Of a stretch of DNA of 64,000 nucleotides, positions 7,606 through 15,987 are shown piece after piece. The translations under genes were made by a program, and so were the position numbers. The notes below the pieces were generated by a model. It was not told the DNA's origin, ran no database searches, and saw only the letters and a program-made list of their open reading frames with translations. Location: assembly GCA_005884665.1 (NCBI GenBank), contig VBAT01000037.1, positions 76,233-140,232 on the forward strand. Reading direction: 5' to 3'. The stretch is from Bacteroidota bacterium. Its GTDB lineage: Bacteria; Bacteroidota; Bacteroidia; Chitinophagales; Chitinophagaceae. Each line of letters opens with the position of its first letter. Position 1 is the first letter of the stretch.

Positions 7606-8814
7606 ATGTCAAAAAAGGTAGTACTGGGGTTTAGTGGCGGGCTCGACACGTCTTTTTGTGTGAAATATCTTACTGAAGATCTTGGGTATGAAGTGCATAG
7701 CATTATTGTAAATACCGGCGGGTTTACAGAAGAAGAATTGAAGAATATCGAAGCTCATGCCTACAAACTGGGCGTAAAATTCCACAAGGCAGTAAATGCG
7801 GTAAAGAGCTATTATGACAGTATCATTAAATACCTCGTTTACGGGAATATTTTAAAGAATAATACTTATCCTCTTAGCGTGAGCGCAGAAAGGCTTAGCC
7901 AGGCCCTGCACATAGCCGATCACGTTATCGAATTAAATGCCGAAGCGGTAGCACATGGCAGTACCGGTGCAGGTAACGACCAGGTAAGGTTCGATATGAT
8001 ATTTAATATTATGATCCCCGGTGTGGAGATCCTTACTCCTATTCGCGATTTGAAACTCAGCCGTGAACAGGAGATCGAATACCTGAAGGGTAAAGGAGTC
8101 GGGATGAATTTCGAAAAATCGATGTATTCGATCAATAAAGGCTTGTGGGGAACGAGTGTAGGAGGCAAAGAAACCCTTTCATCAAAAGGCATGTTGCCCG
8201 AAGAAGCGTGGCCGACACAAGCTACAAAGACCGGCAGTGAAGAAGTGAAATTACATTTTGAAAAAGGCGAGCTAAAGAAAGTAAATGACCGGTCGCTTTA
8301 TCATCCCACGGATTCAATTCAATACTTACAAACCATTGCGGGTCCTTATGGTATTGGCCGCGATATCCATGTTGGCGATACGATCATTGGAATAAAAGGA
8401 AGAGTTGGCTTTGAAGCAGCGGCGCCAATGGTAATTCTAAAAGCGCATCATGCGTTGGAAAAACATGTGTTGACCAAATGGCAGTTGACCTTAAAGGACC
8501 AATTGGCACAATTTTATGGCAATTGGCTACATGAAGGACAAATTCTGGATCCAGCCATGAGAGATATCGAGGCTTTCCTGGAAAATTCGCAAAGAAACGT
8601 AACGGGAGATGTATTTGTACAATTATATCCTTATCGTTTCCAGGTTACCGGAATAGAATCGCCATATGATCTGATGAGTAGTAAATTTGGGAAATATGGT
8701 GAAATGAATAGTGGATGGACGGGAGAAGATGTTAGAGGGTTTAGTAAGATATTTGGTAATCAAACCATGATCTATCACCAGGTAAAGGATGCAGCCGGGC
8801 CCAAAAAGCCCTGA
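7606..8814 (+). CDS. argG: argininosuccinate synthase
   Basis: ATP-dependent ligase joining citrulline and aspartate, penultimate step of arginine synthesis. 402 residues, normal length. The ATP-binding P-loop of the N-type ATP pyrophosphatase fold is at the N-terminus (VLGFSGGLDTSFCVKYL); GSTGAGNDQVRFD (about residues 118-130) and SINKGLWGTSVGGKE are also family signatures. ATG start at 7606. It is followed by a 28-base gap holding a 14-base palindrome, CTTATCGCGATAAG (8820-8833), and then argC. Confidence 0.96.
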   Translation: MSKKVVLGFSGGLDTSFCVKYLTEDLGYEVHSIIVNTGGFTEEELKNIEAHAYKLGVKFHKAVNAVKSYYDSIIKYLVYGNILKNNTYPLSVSAERLSQALHIADHVIELNAEAVAHGSTGAGNDQVRFDMIFNIMIPGVEILTPIRDLKLSREQEIEYLKGKGVGMNFEKSMYSINKGLWGTSVGGKETLSSKGMLPEEAWPTQATKTGSEEVKLHFEKGELKKVNDRSLYHPTDSIQYLQTIAGPYGIGRDIHVGDTIIGIKGRVGFEAAAPMVILKAHHALEKHVLTKWQLTLKDQLAQFYGNWLHEGQILDPAMRDIEAFLENSQRNVTGDVFVQLYPYRFQVTGIESPYDLMSSKFGKYGEMNSGWTGEDVRGFSKIFGNQTMIYHQVKDAAGPKKP

Positions 8815-8842
8815 AGCGTCTTATCGCGATAAGTTTATTATA

Positions 8843-9853
8843 ATGCAATCAAAAAAAACACATTCTTCAAATAAACAACTCGTAAAGGTTGGTATAATAG
8901 GTGGAGCAGGTTATACCGGTGGCGAATTAATACGTTTATTGATCCATCACCCGTATACAGCTGTTTCTTTTATTCATAGCCGTAGCAATGCTGGCAAACC
9001 CATTCACTCAGTTCACCAGGATCTGCTGGGTGATACTGACCTGGCTTTTACAGATAAATTGTCCGACAAGATAGATGTGCTCTTTCTTTGCCTGGGACAC
9101 GGCGAGTCAAAAAAATTTTTATCGGAGAACAAGATCGCAGAAAAAATAAAGATCATTGATCTTGCCAATGATTTTCGGTTAAAGCAACAATCCAAATTGG
9201 GAAAACGGCAGTTTGTTTATGGATTACCGGAGATCAACCGGGAGCAGATCAGGTCTGCAAACAATATTGCAAACCCGGGTTGCTTTGCAACGTCTATACA
9301 GCTGGGATTATTACCCCTGGCAAATGCAGGGTTGCTCGATGAAATATATACGACTGGTATTACCGGGTCGACAGGAGCGGGTCAGGGCCTGGCTACCACT
9401 TCGCATTTCAGCTGGCGTGCAAATAATATCCAGGCATATAAAACTCTTACCCACCAACATCTGGGGGAAATTGGTGAATCGTTGTTACAACTCCAGCCAA
9501 AAACCAAGATTGAGCTCAGCTTTGTTCCCTGGAGAGGGGATTTTACAAGAGGGATCTTTGCCAGTTCGACTGTTCATTGTGAAGAGACAATGGAAGAGCT
9601 AACAAAGCTTTATGAACAGTTCTATAAGGATCATGCGTTCACTAATGTCAGCAAAGATTCGATCTTTTTAAAACAGGTTGTCAATACAAACAAGGCTGTA
9701 GTGCAACTGGAAAAAGCCGGTAGCAAACTGGTTGTTCATTCCGCTATCGATAATTTATTGAAAGGCGCAAGCGGGCAGGCGGTACAGAATATGAATTTGA
9801 TGTTTGGATTGGACGAGTGCGCTGGATTGAATTTGAAAGCGACAGCATTTTGA
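8843..9853 (+). CDS. argC: N-acetyl-gamma-glutamyl-phosphate reductase
   Basis: NADPH-dependent reductase of the acylated glutamyl-phosphate in arginine synthesis. The Rossmann motif is VGIIGGAGYTGGELIRLL near residue 13, and the catalytic cysteine is in NIANPGCFATSIQLGLLPL. GSTGAGQGLATTSHFSWRANN and the C-terminal NLLKGASGQAVQNMNLMFG are also diagnostic. The ATG at 8843 is chosen over the in-frame ATG at 8789 because the latter overlaps argG by 26 bases and adds an unconserved extension. About 336 residues, normal length. If the pathway runs through succinylated intermediates, as in Bacteroides, it would act on the succinyl form. Confidence 0.94.
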   Translation: MQSKKTHSSNKQLVKVGIIGGAGYTGGELIRLLIHHPYTAVSFIHSRSNAGKPIHSVHQDLLGDTDLAFTDKLSDKIDVLFLCLGHGESKKFLSENKIAEKIKIIDLANDFRLKQQSKLGKRQFVYGLPEINREQIRSANNIANPGCFATSIQLGLLPLANAGLLDEIYTTGITGSTGAGQGLATTSHFSWRANNIQAYKTLTHQHLGEIGESLLQLQPKTKIELSFVPWRGDFTRGIFASSTVHCEETMEELTKLYEQFYKDHAFTNVSKDSIFLKQVVNTNKAVVQLEKAGSKLVVHSAIDNLLKGASGQAVQNMNLMFGLDECAGLNLKATAF

Positions 9854-9884
9854 GAGTTGCGCGGGCCGAAAGATACGATCAACT

Positions 9885-9931
9885 TAAAACTCATTACTTA
9901 TAACTTAATACTTAAAACTTACAACTTCTAA
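9885..9931. repeat. low-complexity word repeat (ACTTA/AACTT type)
   Basis: Between argC and argD the sequence repeats variations of AACTTA, ATTACTTAT, TAATACTTAAAACTT and ACAACTT. It is an irregular word repeat, not a fixed-unit tandem array, and resembles in style the other gap repeats of this window (14010, 17530, 23727, 57643). Confidence 0.45.
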
Positions 9932-9933
9932 AT

Positions 9934-11082
9934 ATGAACTTATTCGACGTTTACCCTATCAATGACATCACCATCGTAAAAGCTAAAGGATCCTATGTGT
10001 GGGACGATAAAGGTGAGCAATACCTGGATCTCTATGGTGGTCATGCGGTGATCAGCATTGGACACACCCACCCTCATTGGGTGAAACGGATAGAAGACCA
10101 GATAGAAAAAATTGCCTTTTATTCCAACTCAATAAAAATCCCCCTGCAAAAAGAGCTCTCTGATAAACTCGGAAAGATATCGGGGAAAAGCGATTACCAG
10201 CTCTTTCTTTGCAATTCAGGTGCTGAAGCGAATGAAAATGCGTTAAAGTTGGCCAGTTTTCATAACGGCAGAAAAAAGATCGTCGCGTTCAACAAATCCT
10301 TTCATGGACGTACATCCCTCGCTGTAGCGGCTACGGACAATAAGAATTACGTGGCTCCGGTGAATGAAACAGACAATGTGGTCTTTCTTCCTTTAAACGA
10401 TGAAGATGCATTGCAGGAATGTTTTGAGGAAATGGGAAAAGAAATTTCCAGCGTTATTGTTGAAGGTATCCAGGGAGTCGGTGGTATCAATGTGACGGAA
10501 GAATCTTTCCTCAAAAAGATCAGGAGTCTATGCGATAAATATGGGGCGGTCTATATCGCTGACAGTGTTCAATGTGGTTATGGAAGAACCGGGAAATTCT
10601 TCAGCCATGATTTTGCAGGGGTAAATGCCGATATCTACACTATGGCAAAAGGCATGGGCAATGGATTTCCAGTAGCAGGGATCATTATTTCGCCGCATAT
10701 CAAACCCAAACATTTCATGCTGGGCACTACGTTTGGTGGCAATCATCTTGCCTGCGCAGCTGCACTGGCAGTGCTCGAAGTGATAGAAGAAGAAAAACTC
10801 ATGGGCAACGCCGTAATGGTTGGAAAATATCTCAGGGACCAGTTGGAAGAAATACCTGAATTGAAAAACGTGAGAGGCAAGGGGCTCATGATCGGTTTCG
10901 ATGTGCCCGAGGAATTAAAAGACCTTAAGAAAAACCTGTTGTGGAACCAGAAGATCTTCACCGGTGAAGCAAAACCCAACGTGATCCGGTTATTGCCGTC
11001 GCTTGGATTAAAGAAAAGGGATGCGGAGCAATTCATAGATGCGATAAAAGAGGAGATAGAAAAGGTAACTGAACGAGTATAA
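9934..11082 (+). CDS. argD: acetylornithine aminotransferase (class III PLP)
   Basis: PLP-dependent transaminase producing N-acyl-ornithine. 382 residues. Visible motifs are LYGGHAVISIGHTHP, the LCNSGAEANENALKLA cofactor loop (about residues 91-106), FHGRTSLAVAAT, IADSVQCGYGRTGKFF with the PLP-ring aspartate, and MAKGMGNGFPVAGII containing the Schiff-base lysine. The N-terminus MNLFDVYPINDITIVKAKGSY is the usual start. A 66-base gap follows before argF'. Confidence 0.93.
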   Translation: MNLFDVYPINDITIVKAKGSYVWDDKGEQYLDLYGGHAVISIGHTHPHWVKRIEDQIEKIAFYSNSIKIPLQKELSDKLGKISGKSDYQLFLCNSGAEANENALKLASFHNGRKKIVAFNKSFHGRTSLAVAATDNKNYVAPVNETDNVVFLPLNDEDALQECFEEMGKEISSVIVEGIQGVGGINVTEESFLKKIRSLCDKYGAVYIADSVQCGYGRTGKFFSHDFAGVNADIYTMAKGMGNGFPVAGIIISPHIKPKHFMLGTTFGGNHLACAAALAVLEVIEEEKLMGNAVMVGKYLRDQLEEIPELKNVRGKGLMIGFDVPEELKDLKKNLLWNQKIFTGEAKPNVIRLLPSLGLKKRDAEQFIDAIKEEIEKVTERV

Positions 11083-11148
11083 AACCGGTGCCAGATGTTC
11101 GGTGGCGGGTGAAAGGTGTGCTGCTGGCTTTATACTTCAGCAATAAAA

Positions 11149-12155
11149 ATGAAACAATTCATTTCCGTTAATGACGTCACGGGTTCCACCCCTGGTGAGG
11201 GCATTGATGCCCTTGTACAAAAGGCATTGGCCTATAAGGCTGATCCTTTTAAGGATAAGTCTCTTGGCACTAACAAAAGGGTGGGTTGCCTGTTCTGAAC
11301 CCGAGCATGCGTACGAGGCTCAGTACCCAGTTAGGTGCGCAGAACCTGGGAATGGATGCAATCATTTTCAATGTTGGCAGTGAAGGTTGGGCCCTGGAAT
11401 TTGAGGAAGAAGCGATCATGAGTGGAAGTACGGTCGAACATGTCAAGGATGCTGCTCCGGTCATGGGAAAATATTTTGACATCCTTGCAATCCGAACCTT
11501 TCCCTCCCTGAAAAACCGTGAAGATGATTACAGTGAACTTTTCATCAAACAATTTATTAAATACGCCGGGGTCCCCGTGGTCAGCCTGGAAAGCGCTACG
11601 CTTCATCCCCTGCAATCCCTGACGGATATAATTACGATCACGGAAGAAATCCGAAACCCAGGTCCCGATAGCAATCGGGATCTGCTATCGGGACGAAAAC
11701 CGAAGATAGTTCTTACGTGGGCGCCACATGTGAAGCCCTTGCCACAATGTGTCGCCAATAGTTTCTCCCAGTGGATCAACAAATGGGGCAAAGCTGATTT
11801 CGTGATCACCCACCCGGAAGATTATGAATTAAATGAGGAGTTTACCCGCGGAGCCACTATCACGCACGACCAGGACGAAGCACTAAAGGATGCCGACTTC
11901 GTATATGTAAAAAACTGGAGTACTTATACTGACTATGGTAAGATCTATTGCAATGATCCGGAGTGGATGCTTACCAACGAAAAATTACAGCAAAGTAATA
12001 ATGCTAAGGTAATGCATTGCCTGCCAGTAAGAAGAAATGTGGAATTGAGCGATGAGATACTGGATGGCCCTAACAGCCTTGTAACACAGGAAGCAGCCAA
12101 CCGGGTATGGGCAGCGCAGGCAGTATTGTCTGAAATCCTGAAGCCGACGCTATAA
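11149..12155 (+). CDS. argF': N-acetyl/N-succinylornithine carbamoyltransferase, frameshifted as sequenced
   Basis: Carbamoylates acylated ornithine in the Bacteroidota version of arginine synthesis. The frame starting at ATG 11149 (MKQFISVNDV) runs to TGA 11296-11298; the conserved continuation NPSMRTRLSTQLGAQNLGMDA is in another frame. Adding one C near 11295 (TTC CTG AAC) restores GCLFLNPSMRTRLS, so one base appears lost from a CC run. The rest is intact: the SMRTR carbamoyl-phosphate motif, MHCLPVRRNVELSDEIL at the active site, and a normal end overlapping argB by one base. An extra 12-14 residues near PGPDSNRDLLSGR are encoded by a palindrome. Acetyl versus succinyl specificity cannot be read with confidence. 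Confidence 0.85.
11662..11694 (+). repeat. palindromic element inserted in-frame in argF'
   Basis: GTCCCGATAGC (11662-11672) and GCTATCGGGAC (11684-11694) are perfect 11-base inverted arms around an 11-base centre; a nested pair CCCGAT/ATCGGG lies inside. It is translated as GPDSNRDLLSGR between ITEEIRN and KPKIVLTWAPH. My memory of related transcarbamylases has only a few residues there, so it reads as a small dispersed palindrome that entered the coding sequence without breaking the frame. Confidence 0.6.
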
Positions 12156-12940
12156 TGAACAAGCTACTTGTAATAAAGATCGGTGGTAATATTATTGACG
12201 ATGAGACCAGGCTTTCATCGTTCCTGCGGGATTTTGCAAAGATCAAAGACAGGAAAATACTGGTCCACGGCGGAGGCAAGCTGGCAACTGATCTATCAGC
12301 CAAATTGGGAATAGCGCAAAAATTAGTGGAAGGAAGAAGGATAACCGATGCAGAGACATTGAAAATCGTGACAATGGTGTATGCAGGATACATTAATAAA
12401 AATGTCGTCGCAGGACTGCAGGCTAATCACTGCAACGCGATAGGCCTTTGCGGAGCAGACGGTGATGCGATCCTGGCACATAAAAGAAATCACCCGGTTG
12501 TTGACTATGGCTTTGTCGGGGATATTGACAGGATCAATACTTCTTTGATAAAAAACTTGCTGGAGCAGAATATTGCAGTGGTGTTTGCTCCTATTACCCA
12601 CGATCAACAGGGCCAGTTATTAAACACAAATGCCGACACGATTGCACAGGAACTGGCCAAGGGAATGAGCAAGGAATATGACGTGAGTCTTATCTATTCG
12701 TTTGAAAAAAGCGGTGTGTTGCTGGATGCGGGCGATGACTCAACCGTAATTTCAAAGATCACAGCCGGTTATTTTCAGGAGTTAAAGGCCCAGCAAAAGA
12801 TATTCGCAGGCATGATCCCTAAATTAGATAACGCGTTTGCCGCGCTAAATGCCGGGGTAAAGAAAGTGATCATCGGTAAGGCGGAAGAATTAAATAAGCT
12901 GGTCAGCAGCCAGGCCGGAACAGCAATTGTCAATGAATAG
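12155..12940 (+). CDS. argB: acetylglutamate kinase
   Basis: Amino-acid kinase family member that phosphorylates N-acyl-glutamate. 261 residues. The N-terminal nucleotide-binding strand is LLVIKIGGNIID, followed by LVHGGGKLATDLSAKLG (substrate-binding glycine loop, about residues 36-52), GRRITDAETLKIV, and the NTNADTIAQELAKGM segment near residue 155. The A of its ATG is the last base of the argF' stop codon, and its 3' end overlaps argE by 14 bases, so the three genes are translationally coupled. The enzyme has no N-terminal arginine-sensing helix of the type found in feedback-inhibited hexameric kinases. Confidence 0.93.
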   Translation: MNKLLVIKIGGNIIDDETRLSSFLRDFAKIKDRKILVHGGGKLATDLSAKLGIAQKLVEGRRITDAETLKIVTMVYAGYINKNVVAGLQANHCNAIGLCGADGDAILAHKRNHPVVDYGFVGDIDRINTSLIKNLLEQNIAVVFAPITHDQQGQLLNTNADTIAQELAKGMSKEYDVSLIYSFEKSGVLLDAGDDSTVISKITAGYFQELKAQQKIFAGMIPKLDNAFAALNAGVKKVIIGKAEELNKLVSSQAGTAIVNE

Positions 12941-14009
12941 TGATTCAATCCATAATCTGCAGGAGGAAGCCATTGGCTTATTAAAAAAGCTGATTGCCAC
13001 GCCCTCATTCAGCCGCGAGGAAGATAAGACCTCGGAAATACTGGAAGGATTTTTTATGGAAAGAAATATTCCTGCAAAAAAATACCTGTACAATGTTTGG
13101 GCGACAAATAAACATTTTGATACCACAAGGCCTACTTTGTTGCTGAATTCGCATCACGATACGGTAAAACCCAATTCACAATATACCAGGGATCCTTTTA
13201 AACCGGTTATCGAAGATGGGAAATTATACGGCCTTGGTAGCAACGATGCAGGCGGTTCGCTGGTCTCGCTGATTGCAGCTTTTCTCTATTTCTATGACAA
13301 AGAAACCCTGAAATATAACCTCGTACTCGCAGCTTCGGCCGAAGAAGAGATCTCTGGCGCCAATGGCATTGAAGTATTGTTGAATCAACTGGGCGATATC
13401 GATTGTGCCATAGTCGGCGAGCCCACGCAGATGCAGATGGCTGTTGCAGAAAGAGGATTGATGGTCCTGGATTGCATTGCAAAGGGAAAAGCAGGTCATG
13501 CCGCCAGGAAGGAAGGTGATAACGCTATCTACAAAGCTATAAAAGACATCAACTGGTTCACTTCTTATAAATTTCCAAAGGTTTCAGAACTGCTGGGACC
13601 GGTCAATATGGATATATCGGTAATTGAAACCGACAACAAAGCTCACAATGTAGTGCCTGCGCAATGTAAATTTGTCGTTGACGTCAGGGTGAATGAATGC
13701 TATACATTTGAAGAAGTGTTTGAAACCATCAGCCAGAATATTCAAAGTGAACCCAAGGCAAGAAGCTTCAGGCTTCGTTCTACATCTATCGCGAAAGATC
13801 ATCCCCTGGTTAAAGCGGGGCTGGAATTGGGAAGGAGTGGTTATGGTTCCCCGACGACATCCGACAAGGCCCTGATGTTTTTTCCCTCGCTGAAAATGGG
13901 TCCCGGGGATTCCGGCCGCAGCCATTCGGCAGACGAGTATATTTTTGTAGATGAAATAAAGGAAGGAATTGAATTGTATATTGCCCTGTTGAAAAAAGTC
14001 TTGTTATAG
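12927..14009 (+). CDS. argE: M20-family deacylase, acetylornithine deacetylase type
   Basis: Zinc-dependent M20 hydrolase, 360 residues, by context removing the acyl group from acetyl- or succinyl-ornithine/citrulline. Metal ligands are visible in LLLNSHHDTVKPN (about residue 75), GLGSNDAGGSLVSL (bridging aspartate), ASAEEEISGANGIE (catalytic Glu pair) and GPGDSGRSHSADEYIFVDE at the C-terminus. The dimerisation domain in the middle carries GKAGHAARKEGDNAIYKAI. In Bacteroidota that carbamoylate before deacylating, this step yields citrulline, which argG then uses. It starts inside the 3' end of argB. Confidence 0.88.
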   Translation: MSMNSDSIHNLQEEAIGLLKKLIATPSFSREEDKTSEILEGFFMERNIPAKKYLYNVWATNKHFDTTRPTLLLNSHHDTVKPNSQYTRDPFKPVIEDGKLYGLGSNDAGGSLVSLIAAFLYFYDKETLKYNLVLAASAEEEISGANGIEVLLNQLGDIDCAIVGEPTQMQMAVAERGLMVLDCIAKGKAGHAARKEGDNAIYKAIKDINWFTSYKFPKVSELLGPVNMDISVIETDNKAHNVVPAQCKFVVDVRVNECYTFEEVFETISQNIQSEPKARSFRLRSTSIAKDHPLVKAGLELGRSGYGSPTTSDKALMFFPSLKMGPGDSGRSHSADEYIFVDEIKEGIELYIALLKKVLL

Positions 14010-14065
14010 TTACTGGTTACCTGTTTCCTGTTGCCTGTTTCATGTTACCAGTAAAAGTTTTAACA
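14010..14065. repeat. left flank word repeat of the four-helix-bundle unit (GGTTACCTGTTTCCTG type)
   Basis: Repeating words GTTACTGG, GGTTACCTGTTTCCTG, TTGCCTGTTTC and ATGTTACCAGT. Its reverse complement (ACTGGTAAC..GAAACAGG..AACAGGAAACAGG) closely resembles the words found on the other side of the gene at 14448-14480 and 14570-14620, so the gene lies between inverted flanks. Confidence 0.55.
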
Positions 14066-14463
14066 ATGAAAAGTTTCAGAGATTTGGAAATTTACAAAGA
14101 GTCGAAGGCTGGCCATAGAAGTCCATAGGATCAGTCTGAGTTTACCAAAATTCGAAATGTTTGAAGAGGGGTGGGCAGGTACGACGCTCTTCAAAGTCGG
14201 TGACAGCCCTGATTGTGGAAGGATATGACAGGAGAAGGTACAAAGCTGATTTTATAAAATATTTGGTTTATTCACAAGCTGAGTGTGATGAGACAATAAC
14301 ACATCTTGATTTTTTATCCGAGACAAAATCTCTTAGCGATAAAGAATGGTATGCAAAACATCGGCAGGAATATGAAATATTGAGTAAGAAAATAAACAAA
14401 TTCATTCAGTGGGTCGAAGATAACTGGAATGACTTTCCTGATAAAAACACTGGAAACCAGTAA
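14066..14463 (+). pseudogene. four-helix-bundle protein (23S rRNA intervening-sequence type), two frameshifts
   Basis: The N-terminus MKSFRDLEIYKES (from 14066), the middle LAIEVHRISLSLPKFEMFEE and the C-terminal part GGQVRRSSKSVTALIVEGY..RRRYKADFIKYLVYSQAECDET lie in three reading frames but join into the well-known four-helix-bundle (S23/IVP) family, about 125 residues. Frame changes fall near 14107 and 14165-14172. Family members are small dimer- or pentamer-forming helical proteins first found in 23S rRNA intervening sequences; they occur as scattered single genes in Bacteroidota. Here it interrupts the gap between argE and argH, inside flanking inverted repeats. Either decayed or affected by sequence errors. 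Confidence 0.75.
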
Positions 14464-14624
14464 CCGGAAACAGGTAACATCAAGAGGAGTACGATATATT
14501 AAGAAAGTATAAACAAGTTACCCTGGAGACTGAAGATAACTGGAATGATTTTTCGGATAAGAACACCGGCAACCAGTAACAAGTAACCGGTAACTGGCAA
14601 CCGGCAACCGGCAACAATTTTAAT
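14464..14624 (+). repeat. duplicated 3' end of the four-helix-bundle gene with word repeats
   Basis: Positions 14530-14580 repeat the end of the gene at 14414-14463: both encode EDNWNDF(P/S)DKNTGNQ and a stop. The second copy has no gene body before it, only about 65 bases. Both copies are followed by ACCAGTAAC/GGTAACTGGCAACCGGCAAC words that run up to the argH start. This looks like a tandem copy that was almost entirely deleted, or a duplication of the 3' flank. Confidence 0.65.
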
Positions 14625-15930
14625 ATGAAACTCTGGCACAAAGACAAGACCTCATTAAAACAGGTTGAAGAATTTACCGTTGGGAACGACAGGGAAATGG
14701 ATCTCTATTTGGCGGCATTTGATGTATTAGGTTCACTTGCACATGTGCAGATGTTGCAGACAATTGGGCTGATCACCAAAAACGAACTGCCCCGCTTGCA
14801 AACCGAACTAAAAAAGATCTACAATGAGATTGAAGAAGGAAATTTTAACCTGCAGGACGATGTCGAGGATATTCATTCGCAAATAGAGCTGCTGCTTACA
14901 CAGCGGCTTGGTGATGTCGGAAAAAGAATTCATTCAGCCCGTAGCCGGAACGACCAGGTATTGCTGGACATAAAACTTTTTCTAAGAAACGAAATAGAAC
15001 AGCTGGTAAAATCGATCCGCCCTTTCTTCGATTTATTGCAATCGCAAAGCGAGAGATACCAGGAATATTCATTACCAGGTTATACGCATTTACAACTGGC
15101 TATGCCTTCCTCTTTTGGACTTTGGTTCGGAGCGTATGCAGAAAGCCTGGTAGATGATGTGATCACGTTGAAAGCAGGCTATGATTAAAAATCCTCTCGG
15201 CTCGGCCGCCGGCTACGGGTCTTCTTTTCCAATCAACAGGACCATGACCACCAAACTGCTCGGTTTTGACGATCTGAATTATAATGTTGTTTATGCACAG
15301 ATGGGAAGAGGAAAAGCAGAACGGATAGTTGCAGCAGCCCTGGCCAACGTAGCCGATACACTGGCTAAATTATCCATGGATGCCTGTTTATACCTTAATC
15401 AGAATTTTGGTTTTATCAGTTTCCCGGCCGAATTGACCACTGGCAGCAGCATCATGCCACATAAAAAAAACCCGGACGTATTTGAATTGATCCGCTCCCA
15501 TTGCAATCGCATTAAAGCCCTGCCTAACGAGATTATGCTGATGACAACCAACCTGCCTTCCGGTTATCATCGAGATCTCCAGTTGATAAAGGAGCATTTG
15601 TTCCCTGCTTTTAAAACGCTAAAGAATTGCATGGAAATGGCCGGGTTGATGCTTTCAAACGTTGAAATAAAAAAAGATATCCTGGCCGATGAAAGCGTGG
15701 AAGAAGTGAACAGGCTTGTTTTGCAGGGAATGCCTTTCCGGGATGCCTATAAAAAAGTAGGTATGGACATCGAGACAGGTAATTTCTCCTATAGCACCCA
15801 GCTAAATCATACCCACGAAGGAAGTATCGGCTACCTGGCAACGGAAGAAATAAAAAGACAGATGCTGGAGGCTATTGAATCATTTCCTTTCAAGAAAGTT
15901 CATAGCGCAATCAGCAGCCTGCTGAAGTAG
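14625..15930 (+). CDS. argH: argininosuccinate lyase, frameshifted as sequenced
   Basis: Final arginine step, cleaving argininosuccinate to arginine and fumarate. The first frame (14625) carries VEDIHSQIE, IHSARSRNDQVLLDIKLFLR and PGYTHLQLAMPSSFGLWFG, then stops at TAA 15186-15188. The rest continues in the next frame from about 15181, NPLGSAAGYGSSFPINR, and includes the superfamily signature GSSIMPHKKNPDVFE with the catalytic serine loop. Homologues have YxxxNxNPLGSAAGYGSSFP; a few bases seem to be missing between TATGAT and AAAAATCCT (the shift would fit a loss of 2 or 8 bases). No other damage was seen, so it is either a recent mutation or a sequence error. Confidence 0.85.
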
Positions 15931-15987
15931 AGCGAAGAGCGAGAGCGGAGAGCGGAGTATCCAGCATCTAGCATCCTTCCTCAATCA
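15931..15987. repeat. word repeats in the convergent gap after argH
   Basis: GAGCGAAGAGCGAGAGCGGAGAGCGGAG followed by ATCCAGCATCTAGCATCC. The second half belongs to the GCATCCAGCATC family also seen at 23727, 57643 and 59056. Confidence 0.45.

Noticed and set aside
11286-11300. Programmed frameshift in argF'
   Set aside because: No slippery heptamer or stimulatory structure was seen; loss of one C is simpler.
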